DNA from: Lagierella sp.
Lineage (GTDB): Bacteria > Bacillota > Clostridia > Tissierellales > Peptoniphilaceae
Direction: 5' to 3'
DNA length: 64,000 nucleotides
Assembly: GCF_029983815.1 (NCBI RefSeq)
Contig: NZ_JASBYU010000002.1
Span: 1 to 64,000, forward strand
Part shown: positions 52,807-61,885 of the stretch, piece by piece
How the letters are laid out: every line of letters begins with the position of its first letter
How positions within the stretch are numbered: the first letter of the stretch is position 1
Notes under the pieces: generated by a model
Seen by the model: only the letters and a program-made list of their open reading frames with translations
Databases searched by the model: none
Told to the model about the DNA's origin: nothing
Position numbers and translations under genes: made by a program

Positions 52807-53497
52807 GGGCGTAATATTTGACAAAGATGGCACTCTTATAGAATTTTCTGACTTGTGGCGCAGTGGTTTGGAGGAGTTTTTTGAGAAAAATTTCATACAG
52901 GATGATTTAAAGAGAGAGATAAGAAGAAAAGTCGGTATAAAAAGTGATTGCACAATTGAAGAAAATAGCATCCTAGCTTCAGGAACCATGGATGATTTGG
53001 TTTCTGTAATTAGTCAATACGTATCATTGGACAAGGGAAAACTTTATAAAAAAATTAGTGACCATTATTTAAGCTATATGAAAAGACATCCAGACATGAT
53101 AAAGGAAACTTGTGATTTAAGAATTCTCTTTGAAAAGTTAAAGGAACTTGGAATTAAAATTGGAGTAATAACTGCAGATGACTATGTTCAAGCGAAGCTT
53201 TGTCTGGAGATTTTAGGAATTGAAAACCATATAGGTTTTTTGGCTACGGGGGATAGATATTTAAATAAACCTAATACTCAGTCCTTAGATGCCTTTTGTG
53301 AAAAGTTTTCTCTAAATAGAAGGGAAGTTGCAATTGTGGGAGATTCTGAAATAGATATGTTGCTTGGCAAAAAGGCAGGATTGGCCATTGGAGTTTTGTC
53401 GGGAGTTGGAACAAAGGACATGCTAACAAAATCTGCGGACATCTTGGTGAAGTCTCCTTGTGAAGTCATATCCTCAATAAATTCTAACCTGATGTGA
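52796..53497 (+). CDS. HAD-superfamily phosphatase
   Basis: 233 residues. Motif I FDKDGTL (Asp9, Asp11), motif II in GVITADD, and the GDSEIDMLLGKKAG motif IV region are intact, with a helical cap after motif I. Overlap with the PHP gene places it in the same transcription unit. It is therefore a candidate for dephosphorylating the product of the PHP enzyme. Substrate not determined. Confidence 0.87.
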   Translation: MKIRGVIFDKDGTLIEFSDLWRSGLEEFFEKNFIQDDLKREIRRKVGIKSDCTIEENSILASGTMDDLVSVISQYVSLDKGKLYKKISDHYLSYMKRHPDMIKETCDLRILFEKLKELGIKIGVITADDYVQAKLCLEILGIENHIGFLATGDRYLNKPNTQSLDAFCEKFSLNRREVAIVGDSEIDMLLGKKAGLAIGVLSGVGTKDMLTKSADILVKSPCEVISSINSNLM

Positions 53498-53567
53498 GGC
53501 TATCAATAATAATTTTTGTTTTGGGGTATCATACCAATACGGAGAAAAATAGCACAGGAGGATTAAC

Positions 53568-53816
53568 ATGTATTGGGAAAGTAAGTTGGCAAAGGCTCTG
53601 GAACATCTGGATAATCCAAAGAATGAACATGAAGTAAGGGACTTGTTTGCATCTTTGGAAAGTGACGCCATAGTTGTTGACGAGGAGAATGGCACTGAAC
53701 TTGAACGGGTCTATCTAATGTTAAAAGAGATAGGGGAAGAAAAGATTGCTGATGAATTTATATATCCTGAGTACATAAAGGAAAGGGAAAGGTTAGAAAA
53801 AGGGATTGGATTGTAG
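53568..53816 (+). CDS. Small acidic protein of unknown function
   Basis: 82 residues, Glu/Asp-rich and predicted mostly helical, with no Cys and no signal peptide. ACAGGAGGA lies six bases before the ATG, a strong site that supports real expression. It sits alone between the HAD gene and the nitroreductase gene. No family recognised. Confidence 0.65.
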   Translation: MYWESKLAKALEHLDNPKNEHEVRDLFASLESDAIVVDEENGTELERVYLMLKEIGEEKIADEFIYPEYIKERERLEKGIGL

Positions 53817-53947
53817 AAAATAGGGTAATTATAAGGGCGTTGGGTATAAAATAGTAAACCTGATGCCTTTTATAAAGTAAATCAGTAGTAGAATTTAGTA
53901 TTGGTTAATAAGATTTAAGGTAAAGGATTAAGAGAAAAGGAAAGGGG

Positions 53948-54580
53948 ATGAAGTACATGAATAACGATTTCAAAGACATAATATTTAACAGACATTCAGT
54001 AAAGGTTTTTGACAAGGATTTTAAAATTCCAAGGGATGAAATGTTAGAGATGATAAAGGAAGCGACAACGGCTCCTTCTTCTGTAAATATGCAGCCATGG
54101 AGGTTTGTAATTGTGGAATCAGAGGAAGGAAAAGAAAAGTTGCGACCTCTAATTAGATTTAACACTAGACAAAATGATACATCTTCCGCAATGGTGGTAA
54201 TATTTGGAGACATGAAATGCTATGAAAGAGCAGAGGAGATTTATGGTTCTGCCGTTAGAGAAGGCGTTATGCCAGAAGATGTTAAAAAGGAACTTATGGA
54301 CTTCTTTATGCCTGCCTATATGGGTGCATCTAGAGATAAGATGAACGATATTGTAAAAATTGACTGTAGTCTTATGGCGATGCAATTTATGTTAGTGGCA
54401 AGGGCCCATGGTTATGAAACCAATGCCATTGGAGGCTTTGAAGAGGATTTAATAGGAGAAGCCCTTGACCTGGATCCAGAAAGATATGTTCCAGTGTTGA
54501 TAGTGGCTATAGGTAAAGCTGATTATGAGCCTCATAAGTCAGTGAGAATAGCGCCAGAAGATGTATCTATGTTTAAGTAA
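53948..54580 (+). CDS. Nitroreductase-family flavoprotein
   Basis: 210 residues. NRHSVKVFD near residues 12-20 and APSSVNMQPWRFVIVES near 40-56 are the FMN-binding motifs of the family. AIGGFEEDLIGEALDLDPERYVPVLIVAIGK closes the fold. The enzyme would use NAD(P)H to reduce nitro compounds, quinones or flavin-like substrates; the true substrate is unknown. AAAGGGGATG precedes the ATG. Confidence 0.9.
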   Translation: MKYMNNDFKDIIFNRHSVKVFDKDFKIPRDEMLEMIKEATTAPSSVNMQPWRFVIVESEEGKEKLRPLIRFNTRQNDTSSAMVVIFGDMKCYERAEEIYGSAVREGVMPEDVKKELMDFFMPAYMGASRDKMNDIVKIDCSLMAMQFMLVARAHGYETNAIGGFEEDLIGEALDLDPERYVPVLIVAIGKADYEPHKSVRIAPEDVSMFK

Positions 54581-54593
54581 ATATTTTTAAATG

Positions 54594-54621
54594 GAGTCGG
54601 TACATTGTATCGGCTCTTTTT
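54594..54621 (+). terminator. Intrinsic terminator after the nitroreductase gene
   Basis: GAGTCGGTAC (54594-54603) pairs with GTATCGGCTC (54607-54616) with two wobble pairs, then TTTTT. Confidence 0.78.
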
Positions 54622-54732
54622 CTTTGGAATTACTAATAAGTTGTGAATAACAAGTGAAATTTTCTTGCTTTTGCGATATACTGTTTTCTAGAAACTTATA
54701 GGAAAAACAAATAGAAAGGCGGAGGAGTATTT

Positions 54733-57360
54733 ATGAAAATATTAAAAAAATTAACTGTGTTTCTTGTTTTTACCATATGTTTATCTAGTGTTTCTCTTGC
54801 TAAGGGAAATGTGATTAGATATTCAGGTAAGAACAGAGAAGAAGTTGCAGTAAAGGTATCCAAGGAAGAATTTAGCGCTGCAAAATCGGCTATACTGGTA
54901 AACTCTAGAGCTTTTCCAGATGCTCTAAGTGCTAGTATCGTAAGTCAGGGACAGATGCCCATCTTGTTTTCTAGTGCAAAATCATTAGATTCTAAAACTA
55001 GAGATAGACTTGAGGATTTTGATGAGGTCATTATTCTTGGAGGTAAAGACTCGGTTTCGGTGGAATTGGAAAAGAGCCTAAAGAATAATAAGGTAAGAAG
55101 AATTGCCGGTAAAGACAGGTATGAAACGAACTTAAAGGCCATTGAAGAAAAGTATACTAGTCTTGATGAGTTGGTTGTTGCTACTGGACTGGTTCATGCT
55201 GACGCTCTCTATGGAATAAGTTATGCTAATAAGGTTTCTTCACCTATACTACTTGTCAAGGATGATATTGAAAAGGCAAAGGGACTTATAGGAAATTTAA
55301 AGGTTAAGAATTTTACTTTAATTGGAGGAAGTAGATATTTGCCTGATTCTATAGAAGAGTCATTAAAGAAACTTGGAAATGTTAAAAGAATAGCTGGCAA
55401 GGATAGATATGAAGGGTCAATAAAAGTTTTAGAAGAAGTCTATGGAAGTAACCTTAAGGAAATTTTAGTTGCTAATGGAGATAATTTTGCCGATCCTCTA
55501 GTAGCGGGCCCTGTAAGCATTAAAAGAAATGCTCCCATTGTACTTACTAGGGACGGGGACAATAGTAATCTTGAAAATCTAATTTCTGATTCTTCAGTTG
55601 AAACAATAATAATATTTGGTGGAAGGGATTCTGTTTCTAGCAGTCTTGAGGAAAAACTTCAAAGGCTTATGGAAGAAGATTCTTCAAACAAAATTCCTGT
55701 AAATTCTGAAAAAGATAGCTTAAAAAAGGAATTAAATGAACTTATTTCAAAAGCTAAGAATGCATTGAAAGAAAAATATTCGCCTTCATCTTTAGAAAAC
55801 TTAGAAATGGTTCTTAAAGAAGTAGAAGCTGACAGAGATAAAAATTCTTTAAATAATTTATCTAAAAACATAGAAAAACTCAAAGATGCATTGAATAAAC
55901 TTGATAAGGCTGTAGAATTTGGAGATGAAAATGTTAAAGAGTTTTTATTAGACTACTTTAAATCCTATGACGGAAATGATGTTTTTGAATATGACATGAA
56001 TGAATATGGGTTTAAACTTTCTGACAAATCCTTTAGAAAAGACTCAAACTCCAAGGAAATATATGAAAGTGAAATGAAACTCATTACTGATTTACGACTT
56101 ATAATCTATGATGAGGATTTTAATTGGATGGATATTAAAAGTATTAAGGGAATTGAAACTGCCACCAATTTAGAAAACTTAACTATTTCATCTAATGCAG
56201 TTGATTCTTCAAATGCGGTTTCAGACATAAGTGATTTGAAGAATTTGAAGAAGCTTAAAAATCTAAGACTTGCCCACAACGCCATTGTAGACATGAGTCC
56301 ATTAGGAGAACTTGATAATCTTGAAAAATTATATATTTCACACAATCAAATAGAGGATATCTCAACAGTTACCAAACTTCCTAAGCTGAAAGTCTTGGAT
56401 ATTTCTGTAAATAAGATTGAAGATATCTCCCCTGTGAAAGTATTGAAAAACTTAGAGGAACTAGATGGAATTAGAAACAATATTAAAGATATCTCTCCAG
56501 TAAAAGATCTTGTTAAATTAGAGAGATTGGCAATGGCTGAAAATAAAATTGTAGATTTATCTCCTTTGAGAAATTTAACTGACTTAACTTATCTAAATCT
56601 TTATCAAAATGATATTCAGTCTTTTAAAGACTTAGAAGGACTTGAGAAATTAGAAACTTTGGATTTAAGAAAAAACAATGGAAAAGATTTTGATGTATCA
56701 AAGCTGGTAAACCTACAGGATCTAAATATTAATGACAATCCAGAATTAAAACTTACTGGTGGTGAAAAATTAATTAATTTAACTTCGTTACAATTAAAAA
56801 ATACAGGACTTGATGATATATCGTTTATAAGTCCATTGACAAAGTTAGAGTTTTTGGATATCTCTAACAACAAGATAGAGGATATATCTATGCTAAAGGA
56901 TTTAACTAAAATTTATGCACTGAACATCTCAGAAAATAAAGTTAAGGATATTAGCGTAATTGAAAAAATGAATTTGGATAGATTTTATTTTAATGCTAAC
57001 CAGGTATCAGATTTAAATCCACTTAAAGGAAAAGAAATGTATGCAATTGAAGGAAACAATCAAGTTATATCGGGTTACGAAGTAAAAATTGATGGTTTAG
57101 AAACAATAGTGGACAGTCCTTTTAAAGGTCTAGACACATTGGCAAAGGGTGAAAGTATTACAGTTGAAACGGAAATTGAAGGACTAATTGCACAATATAA
57201 TCCTGAAACGGATAAACTTGTATTTAAAACAGATGAAAAATTTAATAACAATAAGAGAGAAATTGATACAACTTTGACTTATAAAGTAGTAAAACATGGA
57301 GACTATTTCAATGAGGATTATATTTACAAGGTAGAAAATTTTAAAATAATAGTCGACTAG
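54733..57360 (+). CDS. Secreted surface protein: three CWB2 repeats plus leucine-rich repeats
   Basis: 875 residues. A Sec signal peptide (1-~23) is followed by three cell-wall-binding CWB2 repeats (~28-310), with recurring RIAGKDRYE, LVATGxxxADAL-like and IIIFGGRDSVS. A Lys/Glu-rich helical FIVAR-like stretch covers ~325-385. Residues ~480-790 contain internalin-like leucine-rich repeats of the LxxLxxLxLxxNxIxDIS type, and a short beta domain ends the protein. CWB2 modules bind anionic wall polymers, as in Clostridioides Cwp proteins; LRRs bind proteins. An adhesin-like or host-contact role is likely (inference). GGCGGAGGAG precedes the ATG. Confidence 0.9.
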   Translation: MKILKKLTVFLVFTICLSSVSLAKGNVIRYSGKNREEVAVKVSKEEFSAAKSAILVNSRAFPDALSASIVSQGQMPILFSSAKSLDSKTRDRLEDFDEVIILGGKDSVSVELEKSLKNNKVRRIAGKDRYETNLKAIEEKYTSLDELVVATGLVHADALYGISYANKVSSPILLVKDDIEKAKGLIGNLKVKNFTLIGGSRYLPDSIEESLKKLGNVKRIAGKDRYEGSIKVLEEVYGSNLKEILVANGDNFADPLVAGPVSIKRNAPIVLTRDGDNSNLENLISDSSVETIIIFGGRDSVSSSLEEKLQRLMEEDSSNKIPVNSEKDSLKKELNELISKAKNALKEKYSPSSLENLEMVLKEVEADRDKNSLNNLSKNIEKLKDALNKLDKAVEFGDENVKEFLLDYFKSYDGNDVFEYDMNEYGFKLSDKSFRKDSNSKEIYESEMKLITDLRLIIYDEDFNWMDIKSIKGIETATNLENLTISSNAVDSSNAVSDISDLKNLKKLKNLRLAHNAIVDMSPLGELDNLEKLYISHNQIEDISTVTKLPKLKVLDISVNKIEDISPVKVLKNLEELDGIRNNIKDISPVKDLVKLERLAMAENKIVDLSPLRNLTDLTYLNLYQNDIQSFKDLEGLEKLETLDLRKNNGKDFDVSKLVNLQDLNINDNPELKLTGGEKLINLTSLQLKNTGLDDISFISPLTKLEFLDISNNKIEDISMLKDLTKIYALNISENKVKDISVIEKMNLDRFYFNANQVSDLNPLKGKEMYAIEGNNQVISGYEVKIDGLETIVDSPFKGLDTLAKGESITVETEIEGLIAQYNPETDKLVFKTDEKFNNNKREIDTTLTYKVVKHGDYFNEDYIYKVENFKIIVD

Positions 57361-57369
57361 TGACAATGT

Positions 57370-57401
57370 CCCTTTGCCCAAAATGGTGAAGGGGTATTTT
57401 T
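57370..57401 (+). terminator. Intrinsic terminator after the surface-protein gene
   Basis: CCCTTTGCC (57370-57378) pairs with GGTGAAGGG (57385-57393) with two wobble pairs, then ATTTTT. Confidence 0.72.
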
Positions 57402-57450
57402 AACTAAAAACTTTGTTCATTCATGCTCAAACACCAAATGTACCCTTTAA

Positions 57451-57480
57451 TTGGACAAATATTAACCTAGCTAATAAAAT
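57451..57480 (+). promoter_or_regulatory. Promoter of the corrinoid methyltransferase operon
   Basis: TTGGAC (57451-57456), 18-base spacer, TAAAAT (57475-57480). Its position excludes upstream start codons near 57413 for the first gene and supports a start at 57500 or 57518. Confidence 0.5.
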
Positions 57481-57517
57481 AGAAGTGATAGAAATAATTA
57501 TGAGAAGAGTTGTGGTT

Positions 57518-58378
57518 ATGAAGATACGAAATTACAATTGTGTTTCAAATGATAAATATGAACAAAAAATTGCTTCTGCTCTTAAAGAGGTTGATGGGCA
57601 ATTAAAAGAAAAGTCCTTGGAAGAGCATATCGTCGATCTTGGGAATTGTATTGGAAAGGAAATTCTACTATTCCCCTTTAATCATATGACAGAGATTTCA
57701 GCCTATGGTGGAAATGTAGTTTGGGATGGGGAGTTTTTAGGTAAAAATGGAGATACAATTTATAATGATTTGGAGGAATTATTAAAGAACTTAAAGTTTA
57801 ATTGGGAGGATGACACCCTTTTGTCTACGATAAATTCTGCTAGGTTACTTCAAAGAAACGGAATCAAAGTCCTTTATTCTGTAAGTGGGCCAATGACTAT
57901 TTTAAATGGGATTATTGATATTACAAGGGTGTTCAAAGGTTTTAGGAGAGATAGAAAAAAAGTATTTGAAATTTTTAAAATTATCATGACTGATTTGGAA
58001 CAGTACATCAGTCTATTAAATGAAAATTGGATTAGATGGATTAGTTTTTCCGATTCTATTTTTTCTGTGGATATTCTTGGACCAAAGGTTTTTTCGCAGA
58101 TTATGACTGAGATAATTCACCCTTTCTTAAGAAAAATTACAAGAAAGTTTACAAATATTCAAATTGTACTATGTCCAAAGATTTCTCTAGGGTTAATGGA
58201 CTGTGGTCTTGCGAGCTTAGAAGAAGTCTTTGTTGAAAGTGGATTAAATTATTTACAAGTCTGTGAAAGCTTGAGAGATAAGGCAAATATCCTTGGGAAG
58301 GTCTGTCCAAAGGATGAAACTTTTTGTACTGACAACTGCAAGGTGTTACATAATATTATTTTGGTGGAGGAGAAATGA
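57518..58378 (+). CDS. Divergent UroD/corrinoid-methyltransferase-like protein lacking the HxC zinc motif
   Basis: 286 residues from the ATG at 57518 (57500 is possible). The fold resembles uroporphyrinogen decarboxylase-type methyltransferases such as MtaA: FPFNHMTEISAYGGNVVWDG near the start and VLYSVSGPMTILNGIIDITRVF in the middle, matching GPMSVAVN of the normal paralog at 60783. The zinc motif is missing: the strand reads IVLCPKIS where the paralog has LHICGKTS, so the His is Val, although a Cys remains. Extra Cys occur at the C-terminus (CPKDETFCTDNC). It is the first gene of the corrinoid operon and overlaps the next. It may be a partner or a methyltransferase with altered metal binding. 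Confidence 0.6.
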   Translation: MKIRNYNCVSNDKYEQKIASALKEVDGQLKEKSLEEHIVDLGNCIGKEILLFPFNHMTEISAYGGNVVWDGEFLGKNGDTIYNDLEELLKNLKFNWEDDTLLSTINSARLLQRNGIKVLYSVSGPMTILNGIIDITRVFKGFRRDRKKVFEIFKIIMTDLEQYISLLNENWIRWISFSDSIFSVDILGPKVFSQIMTEIIHPFLRKITRKFTNIQIVLCPKISLGLMDCGLASLEEVFVESGLNYLQVCESLRDKANILGKVCPKDETFCTDNCKVLHNIILVEEK

Positions 58379-59019
58379 CAAAAGAAGAATTAATAAAAAA
58401 ACTTTCAGATGATGTATTTTACATGGAAGATGAAGAGGTTGAAAAAACTGCTCAAAGGTACTTAGATGAGGGATATCCTGCCATTGATGGAATAATGGAA
58501 GGGTTAATTGACGGAATGAATAGAGCTGGAAAGCTATATGAAGAAGAGGAATACTTTATTACGGATATTCTTCTTTGCTCCGATGCTTTAAATGCGGGTT
58601 TGGATGTTTTAAAGCCCCATGTAAAAGATGATCAAAAGGTTGAAAGAATCAAAGGGGTCATTGGAGTTGTGGAAGGGGACACTCATGATATTGGAAAGAA
58701 CCTGGTAAAGATCATGCTAGAAGCTGGTGGGTTTGAAATGATTGACCTTGGTAAAGATGTTAAGCTTGAGAGGTTCGTTGAAGTTGCACAAAAAGAAAAT
58801 GCCAAGTTTATCTGTATGTCCACTTTGATGACCACAACTATGGATGGAATGAAGAAGGTTATCGATATGTTAGTGGACAAGGGAATACGAGATGAGTTCA
58901 AGGTAATGGTAGGTGGAGGTGCTGTTAGCAGTCAATTTGCAAAGGAGATCGGCGCTGATGGCTATTCGGAAAATGCTGTTGAAGCTGTGGAACTTGCAAA
59001 AAGGCTTTTGGCAAAGTAA
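58375..59019 (+). CDS. Corrinoid (methyl-carrier) protein, MtaC/MttC-like
   Basis: 214 residues. The N-terminal helical cap (~1-85) is typical of B12-binding methyltransferase modules. The C-terminal Rossmann-like domain carries GDTHDIGKN, the DxHxxG motif whose His is the lower cobalt ligand, and later STLMTTTM and VGGGAVS. It shuttles a methyl group between two methyltransferases. The gene overlaps its neighbours on both sides by a few bases. Confidence 0.93.
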   Translation: MTKEELIKKLSDDVFYMEDEEVEKTAQRYLDEGYPAIDGIMEGLIDGMNRAGKLYEEEEYFITDILLCSDALNAGLDVLKPHVKDDQKVERIKGVIGVVEGDTHDIGKNLVKIMLEAGGFEMIDLGKDVKLERFVEVAQKENAKFICMSTLMTTTMDGMKKVIDMLVDKGIRDEFKVMVGGGAVSSQFAKEIGADGYSENAVEAVELAKRLLAK

Positions 59020-60782
59020 TGTCTAAAATAATAGTTGAAAACAGGACCTTTTACTACGAAGAAGGGGAAAATCTTCTTTCTATTTTAAGAAAAAACAGAG
59101 TAATAGTAGATGGACCTTGTAATGGAAAGGGAAAATGTGGAAAATGTCTTGTTAAGATAAAAAGTGTCAAATCTCCCTCAGAATTAGATAAGAAGTTTAT
59201 ATCTGAAACTCTTTTAGAAAAGGGATTTAGACTTGCCTGTGGTTACTATCCTAAGGAGGATTTGTCTTTAGAAATTCCAAGGGAAAGTTCAATTTTTTTA
59301 AAGGAGGATTTGTTTGAGTATTCAAAGGTCTTAAACTCTTTAAGGATTGAAAAGATTGAAATTTCAAGGAATAAAATTAGAGGTTTTTCATCTGTTGAAA
59401 ATTATTTAATGAGTTTTTTTAAGGTAAAAGAAATATCTTTAAATGCCTTGAACTCACTTAATCAACAATGCAATGACTATTATGGAATCGTCTATGAAGA
59501 TGTGTTAGTGAGTTTAAGAAGTACCCCTGTGAAAAACCTGTTTGGGATAGCTGTGGACATTGGAAGTACGACTTTATGCATATCCTCGGTGGATTTAAAG
59601 AGGGGCAAGGAGCTTTGTAGATTAACAGAAATAAATAAATTGACCACCTATGGGGCGGATGTCTTTACAAGAATTGAGGAAGTAATTAAAAATCCTTCAA
59701 GTCTTCAGACAATGAACAATATTTTGATAAAACAGATTGAAAAAATGGGCCTTTCTCTTATAGAGAGTGAAGGTTTATTAAAGGATGAACTGGTTGAAGT
59801 GGTGGTGGTTGGTAACACTACAATGCTTTCGATTTTTCGGGGTTTAGACATAAGCTACTTAGGAAAATCTCCATATATCCCCATAAGTGTAGAAGGTAAA
59901 AGATACAATCCTTTGGAACTGGGTTTTAATGACTTAAAGCCTTTTAATATCCAGGTTTTTCCCTGTGTTTCGGCGTTTGTTGGCGGTGATGTGCTGTCTG
60001 GAGGGATATATAAGAACTTCTTTAACTCTGAAAAGATTGAAATTCTTATAGACATGGGAACAAATGGGGAGATTTTACTTAATAACAAGGGAAAGTTTTA
60101 TGCAACTTCCTGCGCTCTGGGACCTTGCTTAGAGGGGATGAATATAAGTTGTGGAATGAGAGCAGGAGAAGGAAGCATTGATAGGGTAAAGATAGAAGAC
60201 GGAAAAGTTAAACACCGCTGCATTGGTAGTTTAAATCCTATGGGGATCTGCGGATCTGGAATAATTTCTGTAGTAAGTGAACTTGTTAAAGAGAAGATTG
60301 TTAATTCTAAAGGTGCTTTTACAAGGGATGAAGCTATTATTAATTTATACAAGTCCTATTTGGATAGGGATAACAAAAGGTTTTTTCTCGATGAGAACAA
60401 GGAAATCTACATCAGTCAAAAAGATATTAGACAGGTTCAATTGGCAAAGGGGGCTTTACTGTCGGGGCTAAAAGTCTTACTAGATGAGTCAAAGCTGTCC
60501 TTCTATGATGTTGAAAAGATCTATATTGCTGGTCAATTTGGTTCATATGTGGATAGAGAGGATATCCTTGGAATAGGCATTTTACCAAAGTTTATGGTGG
60601 ATAGAATTGAATATATTGGAAATTCTTCTTTAAAGGGTGGGATTGTAAGCCTTTTAAACCCAAGAAAACTAAAAGAAGTACAGGAGATTACAGATAAAAT
60701 TACGTACATCAATTTATCATCTAGGGAAAATTATGATAGATTGTTTGCAAAATCATTGATATTTGATATAGGGGAGGATTAA
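59019..60782 (+). CDS. Corrinoid-activating protein (RACE/RamA-like), ferredoxin plus ASKHA domains
   Basis: 587 residues. The N-terminal [2Fe-2S] ferredoxin domain has Cys34, Cys40, Cys43 (CNGKGKCGKC) and a fourth Cys near 75. A middle linker precedes the ASKHA ATPase fold (~175-560) with AVDIGSTTLCIS and VVGNTTMLSIF and MGTNGEILL. Such proteins reduce inactive Co(II) corrinoid to Co(I) using ATP and a low-potential donor. It starts on the last base of the corrinoid protein stop codon. Confidence 0.92.
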   Translation: MSKIIVENRTFYYEEGENLLSILRKNRVIVDGPCNGKGKCGKCLVKIKSVKSPSELDKKFISETLLEKGFRLACGYYPKEDLSLEIPRESSIFLKEDLFEYSKVLNSLRIEKIEISRNKIRGFSSVENYLMSFFKVKEISLNALNSLNQQCNDYYGIVYEDVLVSLRSTPVKNLFGIAVDIGSTTLCISSVDLKRGKELCRLTEINKLTTYGADVFTRIEEVIKNPSSLQTMNNILIKQIEKMGLSLIESEGLLKDELVEVVVVGNTTMLSIFRGLDISYLGKSPYIPISVEGKRYNPLELGFNDLKPFNIQVFPCVSAFVGGDVLSGGIYKNFFNSEKIEILIDMGTNGEILLNNKGKFYATSCALGPCLEGMNISCGMRAGEGSIDRVKIEDGKVKHRCIGSLNPMGICGSGIISVVSELVKEKIVNSKGAFTRDEAIINLYKSYLDRDNKRFFLDENKEIYISQKDIRQVQLAKGALLSGLKVLLDESKLSFYDVEKIYIAGQFGSYVDREDILGIGILPKFMVDRIEYIGNSSLKGGIVSLLNPRKLKEVQEITDKITYINLSSRENYDRLFAKSLIFDIGED

Positions 60783-61808
60783 ATGGAAAAAAATAGACTT
60801 GGTGTATCAGGGGAGATTGGGGAGACGGCTATGAAGCTCTATAATTTTACTTCCTATGAATATTGTCACAATCCTAAATTTATGAAGGATATAGTTCTAA
60901 GGACCTATGAAGAGTTTGGCTTGGACGATGTGGGAGTAGGATTGGGGTTACAGGGGTTGGCGGAGGCATTTGGATCCAAGGTGGAGTACCCAGAGGACTC
61001 CCTAAAATATGTAATCGAGCCCAAGGTTAAGGTGGTTGAAGATATTAAAAGTTTAAAAATTCCAAACCCTTTAAAGGACGCAAGGCTACCATTGGTACTA
61101 GAAGGGGGCGAGATGCTAATTGATGAATTTAAAGGACAAAAGGAAATAGGCCTGGATATTGCAGGACCGATGTCCGTTGCTGTAAACTTATGTGGAGCGG
61201 ATAACCTCTTTAGATGGCTTCGAAAACATCCGGCTTCTGTTCATGAAATGTTAGAAATCATCACAGAAGCTAATAACCTCTACATTGATGAGATGGTAAA
61301 AATTGGTCTAAACGTAGAATTTTCAGACCCTATGGCATCTACTACGGTCTTGAGTAAAAAACAGTCTGAAGAATTTGCTCTACCTTACCTAAGTAAAAAC
61401 CTAGACCATTATAATAAAATTAGTTCAAAAAAGGCATCTCTACATATATGTGGAAAGACATCACAAATATGGGACTCTATTAGAAAACTTAATATTAAAG
61501 CATTTAGCGTGGACAATGTAGAAGATTTAGCCCAGTTGAAAGAAGAGATGGGAGATGTTCATCATATCGTTGGAAATGTTCCGCCGGTGGAAGTGATAAA
61601 AAATGGTACTAAGGAGGATATTACAAAATCCATAGCGACTTGTATCTTAAAAGGATATGATTCAAAAATGGGATATACCATTGGTGCAGGATGTCAAATT
61701 CCTGTAGGGACCTCAGCGGAAAATCTACACGCCTATTTCGATACGGCCAAAGAGCTTGGAAAACTACCTATCGATGTAGAAAGACTTGAAGAAATTGTAA
61801 ATAGATAA
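60783..61808 (+). CDS. UroD-family methyltransferase (MtaA/MtvB/MtgB-like)
   Basis: 341 residues. The zinc ligands of the family are complete: His221 and Cys223 (LHICGK) and Cys304 (GAGCQIP). DIAGPMSVAVNLCGADN near 122-138 and FSVDNVEDLAQLKEEMG near 235-251 match the methyltransferase barrel. It transfers a methyl group between the corrinoid protein and a small methyl donor or acceptor (tetrahydrofolate, coenzyme or methoxy/methylamine-type substrate). It begins right after the RACE stop codon. The last 76 bases are duplicated 777 bases downstream. Confidence 0.88.
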   Translation: MEKNRLGVSGEIGETAMKLYNFTSYEYCHNPKFMKDIVLRTYEEFGLDDVGVGLGLQGLAEAFGSKVEYPEDSLKYVIEPKVKVVEDIKSLKIPNPLKDARLPLVLEGGEMLIDEFKGQKEIGLDIAGPMSVAVNLCGADNLFRWLRKHPASVHEMLEIITEANNLYIDEMVKIGLNVEFSDPMASTTVLSKKQSEEFALPYLSKNLDHYNKISSKKASLHICGKTSQIWDSIRKLNIKAFSVDNVEDLAQLKEEMGDVHHIVGNVPPVEVIKNGTKEDITKSIATCILKGYDSKMGYTIGAGCQIPVGTSAENLHAYFDTAKELGKLPIDVERLEEIVNR

Positions 61809-61809
61809 T
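61734..61809 (+). repeat. 76-bp direct repeat, copy 1 (3' end of the methyltransferase gene)
   Basis: Contains the last 24 codons and stop of the methyltransferase gene. It matches 62511-62586 at 75 of 76 positions (AGAGCTTGG here, AGAGTTTGG there). Confidence 0.95.
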
Positions 61810-61885
61810 AGAATTAGAGATAATGAAATTTATTTTGAACTAAGCTATATTCAATAGGGAAATGAAATACGGGAGAAATATTTTT

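Noticed and set aside
57413..57517. Upstream start codon for the first corrinoid-operon gene
   Set aside because: It lies before the likely promoter (57451-57480), has no ribosome-binding site and adds sequence unlike the family.
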